DNA of 39,928 nucleotides from Myxococcales bacterium. GTDB taxonomy: Bacteria > Myxococcota_A > Polyangia > Polyangiales > Polyangiaceae. Each line of letters starts with the position of its first letter. The stretch's first letter is position 1. The notes under the pieces are model-generated. The model ran no database searches. It was not told where the DNA came from and saw nothing but the letters and a program-made list of their open reading frames with translations. Made by a program: the position numbers and the translations under genes. The stretch covers positions 1-39,928 of the forward strand of contig JAAFHV010000058.1 of the NCBI GenBank assembly GCA_013297655.1, given 5' to 3'. Of the stretch, positions 1-7,981 are shown one piece after another.

Positions 1-273
1 CGCCGCCTCCGTCTCGTACACCGGCCACGTCCATCGTTTGGACTCGTCGATGCCGAGCTGGACCTCGACCACCACGATCCAACGCGCGCCATCGGCGTAA
101 CGGAGGCGAAGGCACGCGTCGGACGCGAGCTCGGGTACCGAGACCGAGGTGGGCAAGGTGCCCTCGATCACGAGCCCCTCGACCGAAATTCCGGCGCCCG
201 GGAGCAGATCGAGGAGGAAGTGCTCGTCGAGCTCGAAGAGGAGCTTGAGTGCTTCGTGGAGCTGCGAAGGCAT
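1..273 (-). CDS. PD-(D/E)xK-like hypothetical protein, 5' part only
   Basis: The gene runs off the left edge, so only the N-terminal 91 codons are visible. The protein starts MPSQLHEALKLLFE and contains a hydrophobic strand followed by the motif VVVEVQLGIDESKRW. This matches my memory of a hypothetical family common in actinobacteria and myxobacteria, whose members begin MPS-HE-L--LF and carry a VVEVQLG-D--KRW--P-Y block. An acidic residue, a strand and then an E-x-Q motif resemble a PD-(D/E)xK nuclease fold in which Q replaces K (inference). The ATG at 273 is the only sensible start. No biological role is established. It could equally be a non-catalytic member of that superfamily. Confidence 0.55.
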   Translation of the reverse strand, partial: MPSQLHEALKLLFELDEHFLLDLLPGAGISVEGLVIEGTLPTSVSVPELASDACLRLRYADGARWIVVVEVQLGIDESKRWTWPVYETEAA

Positions 274-696
274 GCCCCGCCTACTGCGTATTCCGTGCCA
301 CGGCGAGATCCGCGAAATTCCGCGGCCGCGGGGGTTCGTGGGGTGTCCCGGGACGGAAAACGTGGTGTCCGCGGTGGCCCGCGGAGCTGGCGACCTCACC
401 TTCAGCGCCGACCGACGGGCGGACCGGACGAGCGGACCCATCGCCCAACTCGCCAAACGGCACGCGACCTACACACACATGATCCCACCCACGGATCGCT
501 AGATTCATGGCCCTTTTCGACCTAAGGCGAAGGGCCGTGATGGTTCTCCCGACCCCCGTCCACGGATCACGACGCGAACGGCGGTTTCGGTGGCAAATTG
601 CGGTGAAATTCGCGAAGAACTTTGAAGGTTCCGACGGCCGACGGCCAAGACGACTCGATGGGACATGACTTCCCTTACCGACCTCGAGCCGTTCGG
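274..696. other. Divergent intergenic region
   Basis: This 423-bp stretch lies between the divergent gene at the left edge and the ECF sigma operon. I see no supported gene in it; its open frames have poor protein character. It must hold the promoters for both directions. At 509-536 there is an imperfect inverted repeat with arms GGCCCTT and AAGGGCC that can extend by CG/CG across a two-base bulge. It could be a leader hairpin or an operator, but nothing decides which. Confidence 0.4.
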
Positions 697-1668
697 ATGA
701 AGAGCCCGCGACGAACCCGTTCCCGGACACGACGCAGCGCCGGCCCCAGCGCTGTGGCGCTCGCGGTCGCGATGGCGCTCGTGACGCGGCGAGCGCTCGC
801 GGAGGAGCCGTGCTCGGACCCGCGTGTCCATATCGCCGAGCCGCTCGACCGCGTGTGGGAGCGCGCCTACCAAGAGGCCTGTCCGAACCTACCCCGCGGC
901 GCAGAAGGCGATCCGAACGCCGAGGTCACACTTCGCCCGATTGGCCCGTCCGTCGTCGTCGACGTTCGATTGGCCGACGGTCGCACCGCGGTGCGGGTCG
1001 TATCCACTCCAGACCAGCTCGCCTCGACCCTCGAGGCGGTGCTCCGTTTGCCCCCTCCGGTCGTCGCCGCGCGCCCACCACGCGTGGTCGAAGCGCCGCC
1101 TGCGCCGCTCCCGGTAGAGAGCAAACCCGACCGCGCCGCCGAGGCCACGCCACGCCGCGAAGCCGACGGAATCGGCCTCGACGCGGGTGTGCTCTTCGGA
1201 GGTCGCGTAGCGGGCGGAGAGCCGTACCTCTCGCTCGTACCCAGCCTCTTCGGCCAGGTCCGCGTGCGTGGCTTCGTGCTCGGGATCACCACACGATGGG
1301 AGGTTTTCCAGGGCTCGGCGACGTCGCGCAAACCCGAGATGGAGACCCTCGGCGCCGGGCTCGTCCTAGGGCGGCGCGTGGGCAGCGCGCCCTACTCGTT
1401 CGATTTTGGCCTATCGCCGCGCTTCGCCGTGATTTTCCAAGAGACCGGGCGCCGCGCGAACAAGGTCGATCGTTCGGTGACGGACCTCCGTATCGCGGCG
1501 ATGGCTCGAGGATTGTTCGGGAAAGGCAATCTCAAGTTCGTGAGCGAGCTCGATTTCGAGATTAGCCCGGCCGACCTACGCAATGACCGACAGCTCGACG
1601 AACGATTGCCACTCTTGCCCTCTTGGAGCGCAGGCCTTTCGTTCGGCGCAGCATGGAGCGACCCGTGA
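697..1668 (+). CDS. Secreted protein with barrel-like C-terminus, ECF operon
   Basis: First gene of the ECF operon, 323 residues. A basic N-terminus and hydrophobic stretch (residues 1-35, ending RRALA before EEPCSD) look like a Sec signal peptide, so the protein should be periplasmic or in the outer membrane. Residues about 36-120 form a compact domain, 121-155 are a Pro/Ala linker, and 160-323 alternate aromatic, glycine and charged residues as in an outer-membrane beta-barrel. No family was firmly recognised. The ATG at 697 is chosen because it places the signal peptide at the start; an in-frame ATG at 658 would add 13 residues. Its 3' end overlaps the sigma factor gene by 16 nt, which suggests co-expression and a role in the same envelope function. 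Confidence 0.7.
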   Translation: MKSPRRTRSRTRRSAGPSAVALAVAMALVTRRALAEEPCSDPRVHIAEPLDRVWERAYQEACPNLPRGAEGDPNAEVTLRPIGPSVVVDVRLADGRTAVRVVSTPDQLASTLEAVLRLPPPVVAARPPRVVEAPPAPLPVESKPDRAAEATPRREADGIGLDAGVLFGGRVAGGEPYLSLVPSLFGQVRVRGFVLGITTRWEVFQGSATSRKPEMETLGAGLVLGRRVGSAPYSFDFGLSPRFAVIFQETGRRANKVDRSVTDLRIAAMARGLFGKGNLKFVSELDFEISPADLRNDRQLDERLPLLPSWSAGLSFGAAWSDP

Positions 1669-2225
1669 AACCTCTCGTCAATCGGCCGGTACTCGCTAGG
1701 CGCGCTCCGGAGATCTCCGACGGCGCGCTCGTGGCGCGCATGTGCGAGGGCGACACGTCCGCGCTCGGTGTCCTCTACGACCGCCACGCGAAGGCGCTTT
1801 ACACCTTCCTCTCCCGCGTGACGTCCACGGGGGAAGCCGAAGATCTCGTGCAGATCACCTTCATGCGCGCAGGTTCGCTCGCCGATCGCTTCGATCCCGC
1901 CCGCGGCGAGCCCCGCGCCTGGCTCTTCGGGATCGCGACGCGGGTCGCACAAGAGAGCCGCCGATCGATCGTGAGGAAGGCACGCGCGGTGTTCCGATCC
2001 ATCGTCGCGCCAGTTTCCATCCAGGAGAGCACGAAGACCGACGTGGTCCGCGCGCTCGATTCGCTATCGGAGGCCAAACGCGTCGTCGTCGTGCTCGCCG
2101 AGGTCGAGGGCTTCTCTTGCCAAGAAGTCGCGGACATGCTGGAAATTCCAATAGGCACCGTGTGGACGCGACTGCATCACGCGCGCGGCGATCTCCGCGC
2201 ATTCCTCGAGCGAGGTGCACCATGA
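1653..2225 (+). CDS. ECF-family RNA polymerase sigma factor
   Basis: A 190-residue sigma-70 family protein of extracytoplasmic-function size. Region 2 (about residues 30-95) has the typical LYDRHAKALYTFLSR start and a DLVQ-TF-RA segment. Region 4 (about 130-185) has LEIPIGTVWTRLHHAR, the helix-turn-helix that reads the -35 element. The ATG at 1653 lies inside the previous gene. The stop codon overlaps the ATG of the FecR-type gene in ATGA, so the two should be translationally coupled, as is usual for a sigma factor and its anti-sigma partner. Its regulon may include this operon (inference). ECF subgroup and target promoter cannot be assigned from sequence reading alone. Confidence 0.95.
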   Translation: MERPVKPLVNRPVLARRAPEISDGALVARMCEGDTSALGVLYDRHAKALYTFLSRVTSTGEAEDLVQITFMRAGSLADRFDPARGEPRAWLFGIATRVAQESRRSIVRKARAVFRSIVAPVSIQESTKTDVVRALDSLSEAKRVVVVLAEVEGFSCQEVADMLEIPIGTVWTRLHHARGDLRAFLERGAP

Positions 2226-3232
2226 GCGCACCCTGTGCCCGCCTTTGGGAGGTCGAGGCCGAACGCGACGGCCGCCTCGACGACGACGCGAGAGCGAGCG
2301 CCACCCGTCACCGCGCCCACTGCCGCGCGTGCCGCGAGGAGCACACTGCGCTGCATTCTCTCGGGCGAAGGCTCGCCGACGAAGAAGGTCCCGCCTGGGA
2401 CGCGCTCGCCCAAAAACGGCTCCGCGGGAAGGTGCTCGCGGGCGCCAACGAAGCGCGCCTCCGCGCCCCCTCTTCGCACAAGCGCGTCGCGGCGCTCGTC
2501 GCCTTCGCCGCCGTCATGGTGATCGGGTTGGTCGCGTGGAAGCGCGCGCCTAAAGGCACACCGCCTGCGCCTATCGCCTCGATCGAGCTTCGCGACGAGG
2601 GCGGCGCCATCTACGAGCGTGCGACGCTCGATGGCACCGAGCACGTCTACCTGCGAGCAGGCACCCTCGGCATCAAAGTTCGCCACGACGCGGTGACCCA
2701 CCTCCTGGTCCACGTGCCCGATGGCGAGATCGAAGACCTCGGGACCACGTTCCACGTGAGCGTGCACGGCGGCGCGACGACGCGCGTGAGCGTCGACGAA
2801 GGGCGCGTGCTCGTACGCAAAGCCAACGGTGACCGAGACGGCAGGCTCGTCTCGGCGGGCGAGACGTGGGAGCCGGACCCAGCGCTCGAAAAGGCCTCGA
2901 CGCAAGCCACGGTCGCCACGCCAATCCCTGCGTCGGCGGCGCCAACGTCCGCCGTCGTGCTTCGTGGTCCGTCGCCCGAGCCCAAACCGGCGCTCACGAA
3001 GCGCACTGTTCCCGCGGCAAGCGCGAGCGCGAGCGCGAGCGCGAGCGCGACCGTCTCCGCGCCGGCCGGCAGCGCCGTTCATCCACCCTCCGAAGAAGAT
3101 GCAACGTACATGCGTGCAGTATCTCTTCTTCGGGCGGGCCGTCGCGACGAGGCCCGCGCCGCGGCGCGCCGCTACGTAGTGCTCTATCCGAACGGGCTCC
3201 GGCGCCAAGAAATGGACGTCGTGGCCGAGTGA
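2222..3232 (+). CDS. Zinc-binding FecR-type anti-sigma factor
   Basis: A 336-residue membrane regulator. The N-terminus has the zinc-binding anti-sigma pattern: Cys5, then His30-x3-Cys34-x2-Cys37. A single membrane helix follows at about residues 88-107 (VAALVAFAAVMVIGLVAW). The periplasmic part holds a FecR-like domain (about 118-220, with GEIEDLGTTFHVSV and DEGRVLVR), then a low-complexity Pro/Ala/Ser linker and a C-terminal TPR-like helical pair ending in LYPNGLRRQE. It should hold the upstream ECF sigma factor inactive until an envelope signal arrives (family knowledge). It shares ATGA with the sigma gene and GTGA with the Omp85 gene. The Ser/Ala stretch is encoded by a hexamer repeat at 3021-3050. 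Confidence 0.9.
   Translation: MSAPCARLWEVEAERDGRLDDDARASATRHRAHCRACREEHTALHSLGRRLADEEGPAWDALAQKRLRGKVLAGANEARLRAPSSHKRVAALVAFAAVMVIGLVAWKRAPKGTPPAPIASIELRDEGGAIYERATLDGTEHVYLRAGTLGIKVRHDAVTHLLVHVPDGEIEDLGTTFHVSVHGGATTRVSVDEGRVLVRKANGDRDGRLVSAGETWEPDPALEKASTQATVATPIPASAAPTSAVVLRGPSPEPKPALTKRTVPAASASASASASATVSAPAGSAVHPPSEEDATYMRAVSLLRAGRRDEARAAARRYVVLYPNGLRRQEMDVVAE
3021..3050 (+). repeat. GCGCGA hexamer repeat, about five units
   Basis: Five near-perfect tandem GCGCGA units inside the FecR-type gene encode alternating Ser and Ala in the periplasmic linker. Such in-frame hexamer repeats can change length by slippage without a frameshift, so linker length may vary between strains (inference). 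Confidence 0.75.
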
Positions 3233-4569
3233 GCACGTGCCACTCCCGGGGGCAGTTGGGCTCACGTGCCCGTGCCCACCGCTTTGGTGCGACGCAGCGT
3301 TTCAATCGCTGGTGCCTCGCCTTCCTCGCGCTCGCGTGGACGACCTCCTTCGCGACCGGCGCCGCCGCGGAGGACGCCCATTTGCAGCCGCAGAACGTGC
3401 TCCCCGCCCGCATCGACGAAATCGAAATTCGTCAGGGGGGTGGCCTTTGGACGACGCAGTCGTTCGTATTGCGCCGCGAGCTCCCCTGGAAGGTGGGAGA
3501 GCAGGTATCGCTCGAGGATTGGCAAATAGGGATTCGCCGCCTATGGAACACCCAAATTTTCTCGCGTGTCGACGGCTGGCTCGAGAGCCGAGCGGGACGG
3601 ACCGTGGCCGTCTTCCAAATCGAGGAGCGCTGGTCGCTCATCCCCGCCTTCGAGCTCATGCACGGCGGCAAGGCGCTATGGCTCCGGGCGGGTCTCTCCG
3701 AGCACAACTTGTTCGGGCGCTATCTCCAGGTCGACGCGCTGTACGAGTACTTCGACGGCCAACACGGCGGAATCCTCATCTACCGCGATCCACGCTTCCT
3801 CGATCGTAGGCTCGAGCTCCGCGCACAGGCGTCGCGCACGATGCGGCCGCGCCCGGACTTCGTGGTTCAGCGCGCGCTCGCGCGGGTAGAGGTGCTTCGG
3901 CTCGAGAGAGACGACACGATCCGCTTCGGCGCCGCGGTACAAGCGTTCGACGACCAGTTCTTGCCCTCGATCGACGAGCGAGCCACCGGGGCGCCGCGCC
4001 CCTCGGCGATGCAAACGTTCGGGATCGAGCCATCGCTGCGTTTTGGCCGCGTCGACTCCAAACGAGTGCAATACTCGGGTGTCTCGTTCGAGACGCGCCC
4101 GCACGTGCACGTCACCATCGGCGATGGCGCGACACCCTTCGGAGGAATCATGAACGAGCTCCTCGCGTTCCGCACCGCGTGGCGATTCACCTTCGCCCTC
4201 CGTGCACGTGCGGCCGTGCAGACGAGGACGGCAGGGGCCCAACTCGACTATTGGCTCGGCGGCCTCGACACGATACGTGGCTATCGTGACAACTTCACGC
4301 GCGCCAACGTGTACGGGCTAGGCAACGCCGAGGTTCGCTTCGTGGCATTCGACACCGACTGGCTCGCGTGCGAGCTCGCCATCTTCGCGGACGCGAGCGC
4401 TTCGCGGGCGCCGCTACAGAAGACCACGAGCACGTTCGGTTTCGGCCCCGGCATTCGATTCTTCATTCCCAAGCTCGTCGACTCCGAGCTCCGCTTCGAC
4501 TTTCCGTTCGCGATCGTCGATGGGCGCCTCCGCGGGGAGCTCGCGATCGGCACCGAGCCGTTCTTTTGA
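3229..4569 (+). CDS. Single-POTRA Omp85/BamA-like outer-membrane protein
   Basis: A 446-residue protein started at GTG 3229, where GTGA overlaps the FecR gene stop. An extended signal peptide ends near residue 47 (SFATGAAAEDA). Residues about 60-130 read as one POTRA domain (RIDEIEIRQGG, then a helical half and VAVFQIEERW). About 135-446 is a beta-barrel with the Omp85 loop-6 motif IRGY (residues 349-352) followed by a strand like those of BamA and TamA. The C-terminus ends in two aromatic residues (EPFF), as outer-membrane proteins do. It is short for BamA (five POTRAs) and closer in size to one-POTRA 'surface antigen' proteins. Being downstream of an ECF/anti-sigma pair suggests control by envelope signalling. 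The last 156 bp overlap the convergent membrane-protein gene. Confidence 0.85.
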   Translation: MSTCHSRGQLGSRARAHRFGATQRFNRWCLAFLALAWTTSFATGAAAEDAHLQPQNVLPARIDEIEIRQGGGLWTTQSFVLRRELPWKVGEQVSLEDWQIGIRRLWNTQIFSRVDGWLESRAGRTVAVFQIEERWSLIPAFELMHGGKALWLRAGLSEHNLFGRYLQVDALYEYFDGQHGGILIYRDPRFLDRRLELRAQASRTMRPRPDFVVQRALARVEVLRLERDDTIRFGAAVQAFDDQFLPSIDERATGAPRPSAMQTFGIEPSLRFGRVDSKRVQYSGVSFETRPHVHVTIGDGATPFGGIMNELLAFRTAWRFTFALRARAAVQTRTAGAQLDYWLGGLDTIRGYRDNFTRANVYGLGNAEVRFVAFDTDWLACELAIFADASASRAPLQKTTSTFGFGPGIRFFIPKLVDSELRFDFPFAIVDGRLRGELAIGTEPFF

Positions 4570-5460
4570 GTAGGCGAAGAGCAGCGGGGCACACACCAAA
4601 GCGGCGACGACCTGCGAAGCACGAGCGACGAGCGCGAGGGTGAGCGCGCGCACGTCGTCGACGCCCATCGACGCGGCGAACGCCTGAAAAGAGCCCTCCG
4701 CGACCCCGAGCTGGCCCGGCACGAAGTCGCCCACGCTCGCGCCGACGAGGTGGATCGCGTGCGCGGAGACGGCGAGGGAGAGCGTCGTTTTCCCCGCGAT
4801 CGCGCGGACCAGGATGCCGTATTGCAGCACTTGAACGAGGCGCGCCCCCAGGAACGCGAGCGATGCTCGGAACGTCTCGCCGGCCCCCGGGGAAGCCCCC
4901 CCTCCGTCGCCTCTGTGGGTATCGACGAGCTTACGAAATCGCTTCGCGACGAACGCCGCGAATCGTGGGCTCCGCACGACGAGGAGGATCACGGTCGCGA
5001 TCGAACCGCACACGACCGCGTTCGCGAAGAGGGCAACGCGTAGCGTTGGCCCGATGACGAAGAACGTGCCTCCGAGGGAGACGACTGCGTTGGCCACCAG
5101 CGAGCATGCCTGCATTCGCGAGCAAGCGCCCGCGGCGCGGCTCGGCCCTACGTAGGGAGCCAAAATAGTCGTGCGAAGGGCCTCCCCCGCCACGCGCCCA
5201 GCAGGGAGCAGGAGCGAAGAGGCGTAGGCCGCGGCGGTGGATCCGAGCCATGCCCGGATTGGCAATCTCTGGCCGACGAGGATCCGAATGGCCAAAAAAT
5301 CCCCGAGCGCGATCGTGAGCTCGCACGCGACGATGGCGGGGAACCACGGCCCGGCGAGCACCACGGCTTCGTAGAGGTGCGTCGGCCCCGCCCGCACCAC
5401 GAGCCAAGCCAAAAAGCTCGCGCCGACGAGGAAGGCGGCGAGCCGGACACCGTGCTTCAT
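4414..5460 (-). CDS. UPF0104/AglD-type lysyl-PG synthase-like membrane protein
   Basis: Last gene of the six-gene operon; 348 residues with about seven to eight hydrophobic segments and no soluble catalytic domain. Family signs include SLLLPAGRVAGEALRTTIL and GQLGVAEGSFQAFAASMGV, as in the membrane part of lysylphosphatidylglycerol synthases and the UPF0104/AglD group. These proteins are associated with moving or modifying lipids and lipid-linked sugars. ATG 5460 overlaps the aminotransferase stop in ATGA. A charged tail of about 50 residues, rich in Glu and Arg, is encoded antisense to the end of the Omp85 gene. In this operon it may flip or export the product (inference). The true C-terminus could have grown by stop-codon loss. 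Confidence 0.8.
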   Translation of the reverse strand: MKHGVRLAAFLVGASFLAWLVVRAGPTHLYEAVVLAGPWFPAIVACELTIALGDFLAIRILVGQRLPIRAWLGSTAAAYASSLLLPAGRVAGEALRTTILAPYVGPSRAAGACSRMQACSLVANAVVSLGGTFFVIGPTLRVALFANAVVCGSIATVILLVVRSPRFAAFVAKRFRKLVDTHRGDGGGASPGAGETFRASLAFLGARLVQVLQYGILVRAIAGKTTLSLAVSAHAIHLVGASVGDFVPGQLGVAEGSFQAFAASMGVDDVRALTLALVARASQVVAALVCAPLLFAYSKERLGADRELPAEAPIDDRERKVEAELGVDELGNEESNAGAETERARGLL

Positions 5461-6734
5461 GCGCGTCGCACGATCTCCGCCCGCGCCGACCACACCCGCT
5501 CGAATGCCTCGGCGTACTTGTCCACCATCGCTTCGTCTTGCGCAATGAGAGGGCACGTTTGAGAGAAGAGCACGATCGAGCGATCGAGGAGCCGCTGTGT
5601 CGCCGGGAACCGGTCCGGCCGGTAGAGCGACTCCCAATCGGTGTCACGATCGAGCGACCACGGGAACCCTCCGCCAAACCCCTCCCGCGCGCGAAACACG
5701 GCCTGCGCGGAGAGCGGCGCTACCTGCCAAAGGACCACGTCGAGCCCTTCGGCGCGCAGGGCCTTCACCAGCAAATCCCGCGGAATCGAGCCGTCGTGGC
5801 GCACGCGATACTTGTGGAATACCGAAGTGGAGCCGACCGGTACGAAGGGCGGTGAAATGCCCTCCAACTTCGCGAGCCGCGCAGAGAGGCGCTCCGCGTT
5901 ACGTTGGCATCGCTCGGTGCGGCGCGGAAGCTCGGCGAGGCCTGCGCGCGCGAACGCCGCGAGGAGCTCGTTTCCACGGTACATCCAGCCTACTCGTGTC
6001 GACTCGAGGGGTCGCGTCCCGTCGAGGGGGCGCTCCGGGTCGAAGGCGTCGTCGAGTCCGACGTCCTGTCCGAAGTTTCGAAGGCGGTGCGCAGAGGCAG
6101 CGATCTTTTCGTCGCTCGTCGTGAGCACGCCGCCCTCGCCGGCGCCCAAGTTTTTGCTCGACTGAAGGGAGAACGCGGCTACGTCGCCGAGGCTGCCGGC
6201 TGGGTTTCCTTGCCACGTCGCGCCGTGGGCTTGCGCGGCGTCCTCGACCAGGACGAGGTCGCGCCGGCGGCAAAGGTCGAGGATCGGGGCCATGTCGGCC
6301 GCGCAGCCGTGCATGTGCACGGGCATGATCGCGCGCGTGCGCGACGTGAGCGGTATCGTCTCCGGGTCGATGAGCCCCGAGCGCTCGTCGACGTCGGCGA
6401 AGATAGGTATCGCCCCGGCGTGGAGCACGGATAGCGGAGTGGCAACGAAGCTGTAGGCCGGGACGACCACGTGATCTCCGGCCGAGATGCCCGCCGCCGC
6501 GAGGGCGAGGTGGAGCGCGCTCGTTCCGGAGTGGGTGAGCAGGGCGTAGGTCGCCCTCGTGTACTTCGCCATTTCGCGCTGGAACGCCGCTGCCTCGGGG
6601 GCACTCGCGCCGGAGAGCACCCCGCGCGAAAGTACGCGCGAAACGCCCTCGAGCTGCGAGTCGCCCACCTCGGGCCACGTGCGGTGCGCGCCTCGATCGA
6701 CGACGGGCGCGCCGCCGAAGAGCGCCAAGGTCAC
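5457..6734 (-). CDS. DegT/DnrJ/EryC1 aminotransferase, StsC-like
   Basis: A 425-residue PLP-dependent fold-type I aminotransferase. It opens with LALFGGAPV...WPEV, an N-terminus typical of scyllo-inosose and AHBA-type aminotransferases. Further family signs are HSGTSALHLALAAAGI (cofactor phosphate region), VVPAYSFVAT, VEDAAQAHGA and SLQSSKNLGAGEGG, with Lys194 as the expected Schiff-base lysine. The family transaminates keto-sugars and keto-cyclitols using Gln or Glu. GTG 6734 overlaps the inositol phosphate synthase stop (GTGA), and its own stop overlaps the next ATG. Its place after an inositol synthase and beside a GMC oxidoreductase supports an inosose substrate. A nucleotide-sugar substrate remains possible, but no sugar-nucleotide genes are nearby. 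Confidence 0.9.
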   Translation of the reverse strand: MTLALFGGAPVVDRGAHRTWPEVGDSQLEGVSRVLSRGVLSGASAPEAAAFQREMAKYTRATYALLTHSGTSALHLALAAAGISAGDHVVVPAYSFVATPLSVLHAGAIPIFADVDERSGLIDPETIPLTSRTRAIMPVHMHGCAADMAPILDLCRRRDLVLVEDAAQAHGATWQGNPAGSLGDVAAFSLQSSKNLGAGEGGVLTTSDEKIAASAHRLRNFGQDVGLDDAFDPERPLDGTRPLESTRVGWMYRGNELLAAFARAGLAELPRRTERCQRNAERLSARLAKLEGISPPFVPVGSTSVFHKYRVRHDGSIPRDLLVKALRAEGLDVVLWQVAPLSAQAVFRAREGFGGGFPWSLDRDTDWESLYRPDRFPATQRLLDRSIVLFSQTCPLIAQDEAMVDKYAEAFERVWSARAEIVRRA

Positions 6735-7981
6735 GCGGTGGCCTCGGCCTCGATCGTGCGCGTGCCGTTGCTCGCCAGCTTCGCCGCGCGCTGTTTTACC
6801 CACTGGAGGAGCATCTGCTCTTGTTTGAAGAGGTCGTGGACCGCGTCGCCGTCCTCTATCGTGTGAGGCGACTTGAAGAAGAGCGAGAGCTGACGCTGGG
6901 GGCCAAAATCGCCCGTTCGTTTCGCGACGTCGAGGAGTCGAACCAAGTCGATGACGAGGGGCGCGGCGAGCACCGAGTCTTGGCAGAGGAAGTTCACCTT
7001 GATCTGCATCGGAACGCCGGCAAAACCTACGATATCGATGTTGTCCCACGCCTCTTTCGCGTCGCCGCGTGGCTTGTAATAGTGGATATGAACTTGGTGA
7101 TTCTCGACCGGATATCCCACGATCGAGTCGAGGACGGCCGCCTTCGACAGCACCTTCGTTTTGTTCGACTCCGGCGACGCGAGCACCGCCCCGTCGCTGT
7201 TGCCGAGCACGTTCGTAGAGTACCAACCCTCGATGTGGAGCCGGCGTACTCGCATCATCGCGGCGAGAGCGGTCTTGAGGAGCGTCTGGCCGGTCTTGCC
7301 GTCCATGCCCGCATAGGGAGCTTGCGTCTTCGCGGCGAGCTCGGCGAGGGCGGGGACGTGGGTGAGGCTCGGCGTGAAGTTGGCATACGCCATTCCCTTC
7401 TTCAACGCGGCATAGAAGTAGCGCATCGACGGGCTGATCGCAGGGTCGTCGCGATCGAGGCCGGCCTCGAACGCCTCCAGCGTCGCGTGCACGGGACCCG
7501 CCTCGAGGTACGCCTCGGTGGAGGCGAGGTTCACCATCACCACACGATCGAGGCCGCTCTTTTCTTTGAACGTCTCGATGTCGCGCGTGATCGCCGCGAT
7601 CTCGTCGCGGAAGGTCTTCGCCTTCACGGCGTTGTCTCCGACCACGTTCTCCGCGTATCGACGACCGAAGACCGCCGGCCAAGCTCGAACGGCAGAGAGC
7701 TCGCCCTCCACCTGCGAGAGCACGTGGGGCGGGAGCACCTTGTGATGAACGGCGCCCTGGTAGACGTTGTCGAAGCGCACGTCCCAACCGCCGAAGACGA
7801 GATCCTCGAGCGGAGCGAAGGAGAGCAGGGTCGTTATCGACTCCGAAATCCTAGCTTCTCCCTTCTCCGTCACCATGCCGATGCGAGGGGCGAGCCCTTT
7901 CACCATGAGCGCGACTCCGGCGACCAGGGTGGTCGCGACCGCACCGTGAAGCCCAACGACGACCACTCCAACTTTGCTCAT
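6731..7981 (-). CDS. Inositol-3-phosphate synthase
   Basis: A 416-residue member of the INO1 family, which cyclises glucose-6-phosphate to inositol-3-phosphate with NAD as catalytic cofactor. The N-terminus has the dinucleotide-binding loop VGLHGAVATTLVAG. Middle motifs include VNLASTEAYLE, NFTPSLTHVPAL and APYAGMDGKTGQTLLKTALA. The catalytic core carries GWYSTNVLGNSDG, then VENHQVHIHYY and VNFLCQDSVLAAPLVIDL. It is longer than the roughly 360-residue actinobacterial enzymes and shorter than the roughly 510-residue eukaryotic ones. Start ATG 7981 overlaps the GH3 stop. It sits in the middle of the operon, so inositol is probably the precursor of the pathway's product rather than only a general metabolite. 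Confidence 0.93.
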   Translation of the reverse strand: MSKVGVVVVGLHGAVATTLVAGVALMVKGLAPRIGMVTEKGEARISESITTLLSFAPLEDLVFGGWDVRFDNVYQGAVHHKVLPPHVLSQVEGELSAVRAWPAVFGRRYAENVVGDNAVKAKTFRDEIAAITRDIETFKEKSGLDRVVMVNLASTEAYLEAGPVHATLEAFEAGLDRDDPAISPSMRYFYAALKKGMAYANFTPSLTHVPALAELAAKTQAPYAGMDGKTGQTLLKTALAAMMRVRRLHIEGWYSTNVLGNSDGAVLASPESNKTKVLSKAAVLDSIVGYPVENHQVHIHYYKPRGDAKEAWDNIDIVGFAGVPMQIKVNFLCQDSVLAAPLVIDLVRLLDVAKRTGDFGPQRQLSLFFKSPHTIEDGDAVHDLFKQEQMLLQWVKQRAAKLASNGTRTIEAEATA

